This document shows, in pieces, positions 34,650 through 50,000 of a stretch of DNA of 64,000 bases. Position numbers and translations under genes: made by a program. The stretch comes from Saccopteryx bilineata. Taxonomy: Eukaryota; Chordata; Mammalia; Chiroptera; Emballonuridae. The notes under the pieces are model-generated. The model searched no databases, was not told the origin of the DNA, and worked only from the letters and a program-made list of their open reading frames with translations. Within the stretch, counting starts at the first letter, position 1; each line of letters opens with the position of its first letter. The stretch is taken from NCBI RefSeq assembly GCF_036850765.1, contig NC_089498.1, positions 49,899,795-49,963,794 on the forward strand, read 5' to 3'.

Positions 34650-35349
34650 TGTAAAGCCAGGAGCCAGGGCCAAGGCCAAGGCTACCATCAGAGCAGCCCG
34701 GCTCTTGCAGGTTCGCATTGGATTCGGACAGTTGGCAAAGAAACAACGGAGCCACAAACTGATGGGTCATAGTCTTTAATTCTAGCTTGCACCCGGCGGG
34801 CAAGTAAAAATACACACTGGGCTCCAAAACCCAGTCACATTCAGTGCTCACAAAGCCACTGACTTATCCGAGTTTCCTAGAATCAAAGGTTTGTAGCTCA
34901 CCAGACTTATTCACCTCTGTTCCCCATCTCCTTCCTTATCCCAAATACAAACTCTACACAAACTGGCATCTCACTCAGCACTCCACCATCTTGGCTGCTT
35001 CTCCCGGCCTCCTCCACGTGGCCTTTCTCTGCTCTCCTCTGCTCTCTCTTCTAATGATAATCTCAGGAACCAAGAGCCAAGTCCCGTTCTGCCTCCATTT
35101 TATAGTGTAGCTTCACAACCTTTAATCCAATATACAAAATAGGGTAGTCTCTAATACAAAGTCACTTCTCTGAGGCATGATTGGATTGTACCGCCCTACA
35201 TCAAAAAGGGTAGGAAAGGCTTAATCCCAAAACCAAGCCCCAGGCTACAAGGATTCTCCCTGCCTTTAGCCCACCCCAACACACATTAATATCACCTGGG
35301 CAATGGCCTCTTTAACAAAGTGAGCATAATACATTTTATCTGCCCAACA
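34650..35349 (-). mobile_element. ERV solo LTR
   Basis: On the minus strand this 700-bp unit starts TGTTGGG and ends CTTTACA (TG..CA ends). A 5-bp duplication ggttg flanks it (34645-34649, 35350-35354). It has a TATA-like CTATAAAATGG (35097-35103) and an ATTAAA poly(A) signal (34775-34780) in proper order. No gag, pol or env is next to it, so it is a solo LTR left by recombination. The short target duplication suits an ERV1/gammaretrovirus-like or ERVL-like group; I cannot name the family. Confidence 0.85.
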
Positions 35350-35611
35350 GGTTGGCTTTCACTGCAATGTATCAAAATTAGGAAGTCTGGCAAGGGTGAG
35401 AGGCTTGGGGGTGGTGTGGGAAGATCCCTCAGGTACAAAGAGAAGCCGTGAACTGCCACCAAGGTCCTCCTGTGAGAGGGCTGCTTTCTAGTTCAAGACT
35501 TCCTTCCATCCATTATTTGCTGGCCCCACAAAAAAGCATTTTTATTTTGTCTTGGTTTTCTGTATCAAACTAAAATGTCCAAACACTAGCCAGTGATCCA
35601 TTTATTTTTAT

Positions 35612-35651
35612 TTTTTTATAAAGATTTTTAAAATTTATTCATTATAGAGAG

Positions 35652-35702
<51 letters not shown>

Positions 35703-35828
35703 GGGGGGAGGAGCAGGAAGCATCAACTTCCATATGTGCCTTGACCAGGCAAGCCCAGGGTTTTTTGAACCGGCAACCTCAGCGTTTCCAGGTTGACACT
35801 TTATCCACTGCGCCACCACAGGTCAGGC
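35612..35828 (-). mobile_element. Short tRNA-derived bat SINE with (GA)n
   Basis: The minus-strand head gcctgacctgtggtggcgcag ends at 35827. The tail region holds a (GA)n microsatellite at 35650-35699. Flanking ccatttattttta copies lie at about 35598 and 35829. Confidence 0.85.
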
Positions 35829-35829
35829 C

Positions 35830-36710
35830 CATTTATTTTTAGTAATAATTTCAATACAATTACAATATTAGCAAAAAAAAAAAAAAAATAGGTAGTTCTC
35901 TGGAGTAAGAGTGAATTGCTTGTATATCACTATCACTTTCACTTTCTCAAGTAGCCGAATTTGTTTCTTCTGGCAGGGAATTTGGGCTGGAAAGAATTCC
36001 TGTGGCCGACACAAGTGTTGATATATTTAGAAGTCCACCATTATCCGACTGACTGATTTACGTACGTCTTTCCAGATCACACTGCCTGCACAGTTCAGCA
36101 CACTCCCTCAGCGCCACTCACATCTTCATGGACTTACACATGTCCTGCCCTATTTTGTCCTAGTAATTGTTACTGGGAGTGACAATTACGATCTGGAAAG
36201 AAAGGGAGGGCAACAGTGGTAGCTTTGAATCGGCTATTACAGCTGTTTTATTTGGAGTGAGGATCAGCAGCATTTTCATTGACCCTCAGGACATTAAGGA
36301 GGCAGCTATCCTTTCTGCATACAAAAGTAGCAACTAGTGATGTTGGGGGAGGTGTGGGAGTTACTGCAGAACAAAACAACTGCTTTCATCCTCCCCCCAC
36401 CCCCGCTGGTAAAACTCCTTGGGGCACTTTGAGAAAAAAGGAACAAGTTAGAAAAAAGAAAATTCATTTTAGATCTTCATGCTCTGATCCTGGGAGAGGT
36501 CCCTGAGGAACCAGTCACCTCTGAAGGTATCACTAGAGTGCTTGTGTCCTTTACATCTAGAACCGTTTTTTAAAATTACATGGATAAGGGCAGACAGCCT
36601 CGTTATTACGGTCTGAAAGAGCTGCTGCTGTTTCCGATTTAATGAAGTCACAGAGCCCTCAACAGTCAGACTCAACCCCACACTCCGATACAGGCAGAAA
36701 GGACTCAGCT
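35830..36710. other. Intergenic sequence downstream of PAPSS2
   Basis: Short gap between the two genes' 3' ends beyond the SINE. I see no gene or recognised repeat. Confidence 0.5.
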
Positions 36711-36730
36711 TTTATTTTAAGAAATTTATT
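36711..36730 (-). terminator. PAPSS2 poly(A) signals
   Basis: Two minus-strand AATAAA hexamers lie at 36725-36730 and 36711-36716 in an AT-rich stretch, at a distance from the stop that suits the known 3'UTR. Confidence 0.6.
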
Positions 36731-37221
36731 AAAATAAGAGCAAGCATCAGTTGTACATTCAAATAGTCATTTGCACGGTGTGGTACTAGAGCAGAACCAT
36801 TTTAAATATATTTAAAAATCACAAAATGTATGGGCTAAGGCACTACATCTTGTCTCATGTTTTCAATAAATACGCCGTTTTTAAAAAAGGCAGTTGTGAG
36901 TACCTTTGATTAAATGAATACAGGCACTGGATTTAAAGACAGTTACCCTTTGCTGTGGCCATTGTATATTATTCTCAAAAGAACTTTCATTAGCTAAGAT
37001 TAGCATTAAAAAAAAAAACTATTTTAAAAATCACAGTTTTCTCTTTCCAGTTTAAGTCTCTTCCAGAGAGACCTGTGTACAGAAGGTACTGCTTCTTCAT
37101 ATACCCTTTAGCACAAGGAATTATGCATAAAGTACAAAAGATTGCATCCCAGGAGGTTAAAGCCATCAGAGGTGGGATGTCTCAGAACAGCAAAAAGTTT
37201 TTGGAAAAAAAGTTTTTTCAG

Positions 37222-37612
37222 GCCCTGGCCAGTTGGCTCAGTGGTGGAGCGTCAGCCTGGCGTGCAGAAGTCCCGGGTTCGATTCCCGGCCAGGGCACAC
37301 AGGAGAGGCACCCATCTGCTTCTCCACCCCTCCCCCTCTCCTTCCTCTCTCTCTCTCTCTCTCTCTCTTCCCCTCCTGCAGCCGAGGCTCCATTGGAGCA
37401 AAGATGGCCCTGGCGCTGGGGATGGCTCCTTAGCCTCTGCCCCAGGCGCTAGAGAGGCTCTAGTCACGGCAGAGTGACGCCCCGGAGGGGCAGAGCCTCG
37501 CCCCTGGTGGGCAGAGCCTCGCCCCCTGGTGGGCGTGCCGGGTGGATCCCGGTCGGGCACATGCGGGAGTCTGACTGTCTCTCCCCATTTCTAGCTTCAG
37601 AAAAAAAAAAAA
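37222..37612 (+). mobile_element. VES SINE in the PAPSS2 3'UTR
   Basis: The head gccctggccagttggctcag, a B box and a full body with (TC)n at 37344-37368 precede the A-tail. Related flanks aaaagttttttca / aaaagtttgttttttca. It is antisense to PAPSS2. Confidence 0.93.
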
Positions 37613-38839
37613 AGAAAAGTTTGTTTTTTCAATGGCAGAATTATCAGCTGCGTTTTAAAAACTGGACCTTTCAGCATCCAAGAAGCTTGCTCTGTAAGTG
37701 CCCTCTAGTCAAGGGGCTTCGTGAAGCAGTTGAAGGGAATCAACCCGGCTTGTGCGCTGTGTGGCGTTAGAGTAGCAGACCGGGAGCCCCAGGGCCTGGT
37801 GCTCATTCGGGGCCACCAGTACTCCCCAGGAGTGCCAGTTCTGTGTGTCTGCTGCACAGTTCAGCAGCTCACAAGGCACGTGCTTGTGCACCCTCTTAGT
37901 TCGATCACCTGTCGGATGAAAGGGGTGGCTCTGAAGTTGTCTGCCATCTTGTCCAGGACTAGCAGCTCACTAGTCTGATGATGCGGCTGGTGTTCAGTGT
38001 TGGCTGCTGCTGCTGCAGTCCACAGGCACAGCCTCTCCGTGGGACACAAATGACCACAGCAAAGAGGAGAAAAAGAAACTTTGCACAACATTGCCAGTCT
38101 GAGCCCTGGGTGGCAATCTTTCATCAAAGCACTTTATGCTGGTCAATGAAAAGACACCATTTAACTGGAGTTATATTATTCATAGAAGTGCATTAAGGCT
38201 ATTATTAGATAATATAACTAATAATAGTGGCAGAAGTAGGTTGCATAGATCTCTGAGGTTAAATTCACATTTTCACACATTGGGTATCTCCAGTCAGGTC
38301 ATACTTCAGCATCTAAGAGATGGGGCAGTAAGGCTGTGAGGTGAAATCATTAGGAAGAATCTTATGAGCCACACCTCATTCAGGGTGTGAGGGTTTTTTT
38401 TTTTGGGGGGGGGAGGAGTCAGTTGTATAGAAGAGGCTGCTCTTCTGATTTATTTTATTACTGGTATGTGACATTGGGAAAGTACAGGTTGGTGAGACTT
38501 AAGCCAGAAAACAGGCTTTACTTTTTAGCATGTAAACTGGATGTATAGTCAAAGCCTTAAGAAATCTAGGACCTATGTGCTCAGATGCAGTAGATAAAAC
38601 AATTTCATTTTAAAATGATAAACAATAGTGTTTTTTACCTGCTAAGATTTGGTCTTCAGTCTGACTTTTTTCTGTATATATATATATTAAAGTTGGCTTT
38701 AAATTTAAGACAATTTTTACTTCATTATAAAAGACTAAAATCAGTCATTGAGGAACCATTGGATTCAAAGCAGCTAATCACAGAAATAGAAAATGGAATC
38801 AAAGAGCACTTCAGAAAGAAGCTCAGGATCCACGGGCGT

Positions 38840-40237
<1,398 letters not shown>

Positions 40238-40990
40238 CTAGAAAACATCACATAAGGGACATGCTGGTCATCATTGGCCATGTCTGTGGGTCCCTGATTA
40301 CACACTTTTATTCTGCTTTAAAAGTAACTCAGCAATGTGGGTCAACTAATAATTGCCACAAAGTCAGTGAGGTATCTAAGACTCCAAGCTCTCTTTATCT
40401 ACTTGCTTATGTTGGGTAGGACAGGAGTTTTAAAGGTAAGAGCCCCCTGCTTTTAGAACCTGGGCTTGTATTTCCTAATTTCTCCAAACAGGCTAGCAGA
40501 CCGGGAACACTCAGATCTTACTATTTTACAGAACTGTGAAGTTTGCTTCCCATCTCTATTCAGAATGAATCATCACAGTTTAAAGGAAATTACAAACTCC
40601 AGTATGTCCAGTCAGGCTGCCAAGAATGAGATAATTAGCTTTCATATGCAGACATGGACTCCAGAGCAACATGGCAGTGGGATTTCAAATGCACTGTTCT
40701 CTTTAAAGCCCAGATAGAGATACAGAGGATGGAGAGGAGAGCTAGCAGGCCTGGAACTATGGTGTGGTTGAAGAGAATCAATTTGTTAAACTTAATTTGG
40801 GGTATATCAAAGGGTTGAGATCCTTTCAACTTATCATACTTCTCACAAACTTGTTCAAATCTACCACACTGGTGGTTCACGAGACTCTGTTTGATAGGCT
40901 CGCTGTGTGATGAAAGGGAGACATTAAGCTTTCAAAGATACTCTCAGTGGGTGTCGAATGTAGCATGGAGAATCACTTAGAGTAACTTTA

Positions 40991-41228
40991 TTTTATTTTA
41001 AAATTTTATTTTTTTAATGGGGTGACATCAATAAATCAGAGTACATATATTCAAAGAAAACATGTTCAGGTTATCTTGTCATTCAATTATGTTGCATACC
41101 CATCACCCAAAGTCAGATTGTCCTCTGTCACCTTCTATCTAGTTTTCTTTGTGCCCCTCCCCCTCCCCCTTTTCCTCTTTCTCTCTCCCCACCCCCCTTA
41201 ACCACCACACTTTTATCAATGTCCACTG
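40991..41228 (-). mobile_element. 5'-truncated L1 3' end
   Basis: The minus strand reads gaggggcacaaagaaaac, tagatagaaggtgacagagg, and tgatttattgatgtcacccc, then an A-rich tail, matching the 3'UTR of the full-length L1 (33510-33665). A 16-bp duplication acttagagtaacttta lies at 40975-40990 and 41421-41436, the second copy being beyond the adjoining hAT element. Confidence 0.88.
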
Positions 41229-41420
41229 CAGAGGTCCCCAAACTTTTTACACAGGGGGCCAGTTCATTGTCCCTTAGACCATTGGAGGGCTGCCACATAC
41301 AGTGCTCCTCTCACTGACCACCAATGAAAGAGGTGCTCCTTCCAGAAGTGTGGCAGGGGGCCGGATAAATGGCCTCAGGGGGCCACATGTGGCCTGCGGG
41401 CCGTAGTTTGGGGATGCCTG
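41229..41420. mobile_element. hAT MITE at the L1 5' junction
   Basis: The ends cagaggtccccaaact and agtttggggatgcctg are inverted repeats; the sequence is a shorter relative of the element at 49011. The right flank actTAgag fits the Buster target pattern. The left flank is gtccactg and seems to have lost four bases. Confidence 0.85.
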
Positions 41421-41668
41421 ACTTAGAGTAACTTTAACTTCAGAAAATGAGTATCAGGTTAGACGCAACTTGCCCTGTAACCTAGTTAACTTGCATTATC
41501 CACCTGGTACTTGCCAACTCCTATATTCTCAAAGGCAGTGTATATCAGGTTTGATGTGATGTTTCTAGCTCTTTTACAAGCACTAAATGGAAACATAATT
41601 AAAGAGAGATGAGAAGATTTCACAATCTGCTCATGATGAAGGATTCCAGAGACTCATTTACTCTTCTA

Positions 41669-43499
<1,831 letters not shown>

Positions 43500-43748
43500 C
43501 TAGAAAGACAATATTTAAGTTAGCAATTAATATTGATTTCTGTTTATCTAAAAAAAAAAAATGTTCTCCTTCTGGACCAATCTTGGGCTACTGTTGAAGA
43601 ATTGCCTTGAATTCTTTAGCGTTTCTAGCACTTTTATCAAACTTTTTGGTCTCTCAATCCCTTTATACTCTTAAAAATTATTGAGAATGCCCAAAGAGCT
43701 TTTGTTTGACAGAGTTATATCTGTTATTATAATAATAATTATTATTTT

Positions 43749-44100
43749 ACTCAGTAAGAGGAGGGGAGGCAGAGAGACAGACTCCCACATGCACTGGGAT
43801 GGGGATCCACCTGGCAAGCCCACTAGGGGGCGATGCTCTGCCCACCTGGGACATTGCTCTGTTGCTCAGCAACTTAGCTCTTCTTAGTGCCTAGGGCAGA
43901 GTATATGGAACAATACTCAGCACCTGGGGTCTACTCACTTCAATCGAGCAATGGCTGCAGAAGGGGAAGAGAGAGAGAGAGAAGCGAGAGGGGTAGGGAT
44001 GGAGAAGCAGATGGGATCCTCTGTGTGCCCTGATCTGGAATCAAACCCGGGAAATCCACATGCTGGGCTGAGCTCTACCACTGAGCCAACCAGCCAGGGC
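43749..44100 (-). mobile_element. VES SINE (long form)
   Basis: The minus-strand head gccctggctggttggctcag ends at 44100, with a diverged body. Flanks repeat attatttt (43741-43748, 44102-44109). Confidence 0.88.
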
Positions 44101-44446
44101 CATTATTTTCGATATTAGAAATTAAAGCTGCAAAACAAAATATACCCAGAGGGCTTTCATCACATGGGACAAGGCCAAGCACAGAAAGAGATGGGTAAGC
44201 TGGCTGCAGGCCAAAAGCCGACTCTCCACAGTACCATACTCTGGTATGGAACCAAGATGCCTAAATTTGAAACTGGCCTTCCAGATTGTTAATAAAGCAT
44301 AGTGTCAAAGTACACAGAAAATAGTTTATTTATTAGTTAGATATGTAACTTTTAAAGATGGTATATGTGCTTCTGTTTGTATTTCTATAGTAGGACCCAG
44401 AAATGTGAGACTGGTGTGAGGAATGGTCAAACTAATAAAAAAAGAA

Positions 44447-44832
44447 GTCCTGGCTGGTTGGCTCAGTGGCAGAGTGTCGGCCTGGCTTGGGGATGTCCCA
44501 CGTTTGTTTCTGTTCAGGGCACACAGGAGAAGCACCTATCTGCTTTTCCAACCCTCCCCCTTTTACATCTCTCTCTCTCTATCTCTCTTTCTCTCTCTTC
44601 CACTCCTACAGCCATGGCTCGATTGGAGTGAGTAGGCCCTGGGCACTGAGGATGGTTCCATGGCCTCTGCCTCAGGTACTAAGAAGAGCTCGGTTGCTGA
44701 GCAACAGAGCAATGCCCCAGATGGGCAGAGCATTGTCCCCTAGTGGGCTTGCCCAGTGGATCCTGGTTGGAGCGCATGCTGAAGTCTGTCTCTGCCACCC
44801 TTCTTCTCACTGAATAAAAATAAATAAATAAA
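44447..44832 (+). mobile_element. VES SINE (long form)
   Basis: The head gtcctggctggttggctcag and full body are followed by a gaataaaaataaataaataa tail. Confidence 0.9.
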
Positions 44833-45654
44833 AGTAAGGAAAAAGAAACCATGATAGTGCTGGATGAAATGAGAGAAGGTCTGCACTCCCCTCAACAAGG
44901 ACGTAAGGGCCTTGGGCCTGACGACAAAGTTGAGGCACTGCCACCTAATTTGTGGCATCTACCCATGGTTCATGCATTGTGCACGTTCAACTTATACACT
45001 GTTATATGTCAATTATATCTCAAACTCACAAAGAAAGAGAAATGACCTTTGTTTTTTCTATAAACTTATTTTGCAGAACAATCAATTACAACTTAGAGCA
45101 AATGTCAACAGTATTGGGAAACCCAGAGTAGAGAGAGGGTGATTGTATAAGGGATTTGGTTATGTTTTCATGGCCCCTAAACTCTGTGCTTAGGAAAATC
45201 TTAACAATACTATTTTGATACCTATACTTACACATTTCCTTTCTCCTCATTGCTTAAGTTAGACTATAGATAAACTTTTGGAAGGTTTAAGAACCCAAAT
45301 CCCTATGAGTATTCAATAGTAACTCATACTAGACACTGGGGGTCCATCCTATTCTGGTTCTATCCCTAAGGCAACACTGAACCAATTTCATTCACTACCT
45401 AACCCCTAAAAATGTGCCTGTTTGAAGATCAATGCTGAAACTATGTTTTTGGTTTCTCTGGGATAGAAAGGGACAAAAGATATCTCTCCAAGGTGATCCA
45501 ATGGTCTCCAAAACTGTAGTCCTCAAAACTCTGACTCTGCCTAATTTCCTAGAAGTTCCCACTTCCTGCCAAAGACAGATGGGGAGCCATACACAGCTGC
45601 AGATTTTGCAGAACTGCAAACACAGAGAGAAATGAGGAACAAGCTTTTAGGGAG

Positions 45655-45800
45655 GCTAGTGTCTGACTAGGTGGTGGTGCAGTGAATATAGCGGTCAAGT
45701 CACGCCTGAGAAGCAATCAATGAACAACTAAAGTGCTACAACTACGAGTTCAGGAGTCTCTCTGCCTTCCTGTCTGTCGCTCTCTTAAAAAAAAATGAAG
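45655..45800 (+). mobile_element. Internally deleted Rhin-1-like SINE
   Basis: The head ctgactaggtggtggtgcag runs after ~30 bp straight into the 3' part (gagaagcaatcaatgaacaa, TC-rich end); the B box and modules are missing. Confidence 0.7.
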
Positions 45801-45943
45801 ATAAAAAAGGGAGGCTAGTGCTGTAGTGAAAGGGAAATTGGGCTTGGAATCAGACAACAGGAATGCATAAAAGAGGATGAAGACCATTAAATGGTGAAAT
45901 GGCTCAAAGAGGGCAAGGAAAGGAAGACTTGAAAGAAACAACA

Positions 45944-46280
45944 GTGGATAGAGCATTGATCTGGGATTCTGAGGACTCAGGTTTGAAACCCCAAGGTCAC
46001 CAGTTTGAGTGCAGGCTCACTGGCTCGAGCGTGGGGTCACCGGCTAGGGTTTAGTATTGTAGACATGACCCCATGATCACTGGCTTGAGCTCAAAGGTCA
46101 CTGGCTTGGAGCCCAAGGTTGCTGGTTTGAGCTCAAGGTCACTGGCTTGGCTGGAGCCTCCCCATCAAGGCACATATGAGAAGTAATCAGTGAACAACAA
46201 AGGTGCTGCAATTACAAGTTGATGCTTCTCATCTCTCCTCCTGTCTGTCTCTGCCTCTCTCTATCTCTTTCTCTTGCATA
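45944..46280 (+). mobile_element. Rhin-1-like SINE with extra modules
   Basis: It lacks the very start of the head but has gtggatagagcattgatctg, the B box and about seven ~20-bp modules of the cactggcttgagctcaaggt type, then the conserved 3' part. A long purine repeat follows. Confidence 0.82.
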
Positions 46281-46359
46281 GAAGGAAGGAAGGAAGGGAG
46301 GGAGGAAGGGAGGGAGGGAGGGAGGGAAGAAAGAGAAAGAAAGAAAGAAAGAAAGAAAG

Positions 46360-46410
<51 letters not shown>

Positions 46411-46411
46411 A
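46281..46411. repeat. (GGAA)n/(GGGA)n/(GAAA)n polypurine repeat
   Basis: A 130-bp pure purine stretch follows the SINE tail, first gaagg/ggga units, then gaaa units. It codes nothing; frames across it are artefacts of the repeat. Confidence 0.95.
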
Positions 46412-47655
46412 AAACTTAAAAATGAAGAGGGAATCCACAAACTGGAAGGAAAGGAACATCTGAGGGCAGGAAGGGGCAGAGGTCAGAATGAAAAGGAGAA
46501 GGGAAAGAAGAGAAAGAAAACAGAAGGAAGGCAATTGTGGGTTTAGGAAAATAAAGTCGTGATGAAATAGTTCAGAGAACAGAATTGAGAGGAAACACTA
46601 ACATGTGATACAAGTGGAGAATATGTATTCATTCCTGTGATTGATATCTGTCATAATCATACAATTCCGGAGCTGTAAGGAAACTGTAAGTCATGTGGAC
46701 TTAAGGCCCTAATTTTCAGATAAGAAGGCAGTTTTACACAGGGGAAGTGGCAGAGTTCAAGTGCACATAGCTGTCAGCTAGGACCCAAATCTAGGACTCC
46801 TCCACACCAGGCCCTCTTCCTTCTGCACCTACTGTCCCTCATCAGTGGTCTCCATGCTGATATTTCAGCATGGCTTTCAAAGGCATCTTCCATTCATCCT
46901 CCATCCAGTCAGCACTTACTATGTGCCAGGCCCTGGGCTTGCTGCTGGGGATTTGGATGTGTTCCTTGATCTCATGGTTTGGTAGTCGGAGTGGCGTGAC
47001 AGAAGAGTAAATGGGTAACAATACTGTGGGACAGGTATGGACCGGAAAAGGGCAAAGTACTCTGGAAGGACAAAGAAATGGCACCTAGTCAGGCTTATAG
47101 ATCGTGGGAGTAAGGCCAACTTAAATGGGAAAGAACAAACAAAGAGTGTGAGGCAGGGGTGAAGGAACAGTGTCCTAGGTTGAGAAACTAGCATGTGCAA
47201 AAGTTAGAGAGAGGATGATGAGTGGTGAGAATGACTGGCGGTGGTGATAAGAGATAATATGAAGTCAGATCTTTACAAAGAATTCCCAAATAAAGCTTGA
47301 ATAGTCCACTGTAACCAAAAATGGAGAAAGGATCAGAGAGAAGTAAGGCAAGAGAAAGGGAAGAAATGCAATATCCTGGCACAGGCTGGAACAGGAAGGA
47401 GGTGGACAAGTTGAAGCAACACAAGAAGTAAATATCTGGATTGGTGACTGAACGAACAAGGGAGAAGGCAGAAGTATGAATGATATTCAGGTTTGGGACA
47501 TGGCCAACGTTTGGATGGTGGAGCTGCTCACTTGACCTGGGAAACACGGGAGAGGAATCAGGTTAGGGGAGAAGGTGCATATGCTGAGTGTGAGATGCTT
47601 GCAGGATCTAACCAGGTGGAGCCATATGGACAGTGCTCTGGGTAATAATCTAACG

Positions 47656-47800
47656 CAGTGGTTCTCCACCACACAGTACCTGAGAATCACAGGGAAGTTT
47701 ACCCTCCAATACCCAGAATTGACCCCAAGACATTAAAATCTGTGAGGGTGGGGTGGATCCAGCCATGAATCATTTGTAAAGGTCGGGTGATTTTGTTTAT
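47656..47800. repeat. MER5/Charlie-like hAT remnant
   Basis: The start cagtggttctccaccacaca and gtacctgagaatcacagg resemble the ancient eutherian MER5/MER20 elements. Ends are worn. Confidence 0.5.
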
Positions 47801-47809
47801 CGAATTGAC

Positions 47810-47900
47810 CACATTGTCCTCACTGCAGAGCTAAAGGGAAGTCATGCTCTGTTCTCTGGGTTTCTACATTTGCAAAGTGGGAGTAATGATTCTTAGCTAA
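47810..47900 (+). repeat. MIR-like fragment
   Basis: It contains gttctctgggtttctacatt and tgcaaagtgggagtaatgat, as in the conserved MIR middle. Confidence 0.5.
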
Positions 47901-48305
47901 TTCACAAGAGCCTTGTGAGAAACCACTACTGTTTGGAAAAGCTTTGAGAGCCATGGATGACAGGCAACATGGCTTCTCCAACCGTTATTTTTATAGGTTT
48001 CACCTGTTCCTCACGCTTTCATCTGTGATCATGTCACATGGTTCCACGTTAGTGACTCAAGAGAGAGGGTTGGGATGACTTGAATGGAAGGTCAGTGACG
48101 TCAGTGAAGAGCAATGCAACAGTGGCAGGCCATTTCTTTGGTGACTCTGACCATTTCCCATGCAAATATCACTCCTAGTGCCACATGGAAATACAAGAAG
48201 ATCTATGATTGCTTTTGGAAGAAATTACTTATGGGAGGTTTGGGTTTTGTTTTTTTTTTTTTTAAAGTTTATTTCTGTATTCTCTGTATTCTCAGCACAT
48301 GCCAG

Positions 48306-48642
48306 GGTTTTTTTTACAGAGACAGAGAGAGAGTCAGAGTGAGGGATAGACAGGGACAGACAGACAGGGACGGAGAAATGAGAAGCACCAATCATTAGTA
48401 TTTCATTGCGCATTGCAACAGCTTAGTTGTTCATTGATTGCTTTCTCATATGTGCCTTGACCGTGAGTCCTTCAGCAGACTGAGTAACCCCTTGCTTGAG
48501 CCAGCGACCTTGGGTCCAAGCTGGTGAATTTTTACTCAAACCAGATGAGCCCATGCTCAAGCTGGCGACCTTTAGGTCTCGAACCTGGGTCTTCCATATC
48601 CCAGTCCAACGCTCTGTCCGCTGTGCCACCGCCTGGTCAGGC
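48306..48642 (-). mobile_element. Rhin-1-like modular SINE
   Basis: The minus-strand head gcctgaccaggcggtggcac ends at 48642, with modules, conserved caatgaacaactaag part and an AG-rich tail near 48306-48375. Confidence 0.9.
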
Positions 48643-49010
48643 GCTTTGTTTGTTTTTAACATGTTTAAGTACTACATGTATTACAAGGTGCTAAAAAAAA
48701 TACAATGCAGAGACTTTCCCAATAAAACTCGTGTTGTGTGTCTGGTAAACACCCCTCCAGCACTCGAAGTGTAGTGTATACAGGCCGAGTGGCTTTCTCT
48801 CTCTGGTTATCCATGGCATATTTCTCGCCACAGTAGCTAGCTCACTGGGAATGTTTACAGAATCCCTCCAATAACTTAATGAGACAGAGTCACAGGCTGT
48901 ATTGTCAAGGCCACAACCACATCACCACTCTCCCTGGCCTCTAAGAATTTCTGACCTTCAACTGGCAACACATGATGCAAGACAAGATGAAAGTAAATAA
49001 TTACTTAAGA

Positions 49011-49342
49011 CAGGGGTCCCCAAACTTTTTACACAGGGGGCCAGTTCACTGTCCCTCAGACCATTGGAGGGCCGGACTATTAAAAAAAACTATGAACAAA
49101 TCCCTATGCACACTGCACATATCTTATTTTAAAGTAAAAAAACAAAACAGGAACAAATACAATATTTAAAATAAAGAACAAGTAAATTTAAATCAACAAA
49201 CTGACCAGTATTTCAATGGGAACTATGCTCCTCTCACTGACCACCAATGAAAGAGGTGCCTCTTCTGGAAGTGCGGCAGGGGCCGGATAAATGGCCTCAG
49301 GGGGCCGCATGTGGCCCGCGGGCTGTAGTTTGGGGACCCCTG
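49011..49342. mobile_element. hAT non-autonomous element
   Basis: 332 bp with inverted ends caggggtccccaaact and agtttggggacccctg, and a perfect target duplication acttaaga (49003-49010, 49343-49350). The AT-rich middle lacks a transposase frame. It is the longer version of the element at 41229. Confidence 0.93.
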
Positions 49343-49939
49343 ACTTAAGAGCTTCCTTAGGTTTTGCTTGGTTGGTTGATGTTTTCTTTCTTTTTTCATT
49401 TCTCCTTTTAGTGCTAATCATGTGGATGTGGATGTCAGGCCCAAAGAGTGGACATACCTGATCTAGCATGATGACTGGCAACTAACTATTCCTTAGGTCA
49501 CTAAGTGAAAATGAGATCATAAACCTGTTTGATTACTATCAGAAATGAAGCAGGCATAAACAAGACCCAGAACACAATTCTTCAAACAGCTCAACATCCA
49601 GCAATTTCCAGGACAGTCTGCCAACCTTTGGGACACAAACTATTCATATGGCTTTGAGCTAGATGTGCATTACGATTAAAGATGATTATCTACAGGGTGG
49701 AGAGTTGGGTCCAATAAGTAAAAAGCTGCTTTGCAGCCAACTGACCTCTTGTATCACAGGCTGCCACCAGTGGCCTTGAAGGACCCTTCCTATCTTGTGA
49801 CATTTCATAACTGGGGAAAAAAACTAAGACAATTTTGCCCAACAGAGTCAGATCAGTTAATTAAGCATCCATTTTTCAGGGTCTCATAGCTGAAAGAGGT
49901 TTTAGGTTTATTTTGAGTCTGGACCCCTCCTTTTATAAA

Positions 49940-50000
49940 TGAAGAAACTGAGGCCCGGAGAGATGATGTGCTCTGTAGAGTTTTCTGGGCCTCAAATTGC
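49940..50000 (-). repeat. MIR fragment
   Basis: aatgaagaaactgaggcccg is the antisense of the MIR core. Confidence 0.55.

Larger units (their letters stand above)
36711..38839 (-). other. PAPSS2: PAPSS2 3'UTR
   Basis: The region follows the stop at 38840 and ends at two close poly(A) signals. Length without the inserted SINE is about 1.7 kb, in line with the known mRNA. It contains a T-run/G-run near 38393-38413 and an antisense VES SINE at 37222-37612. Confidence 0.75.

Noticed and set aside
35640..35700. CRISPR-like or other regular array
   Set aside because: It is a (GA)n microsatellite; no spaced repeats or cas genes exist in this mammalian window.
46203..46546. Lys/Arg/Glu-rich proteins across the purine repeat
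   Set aside because: They are translations of (GAAA)n and (GGGA)n repeats.
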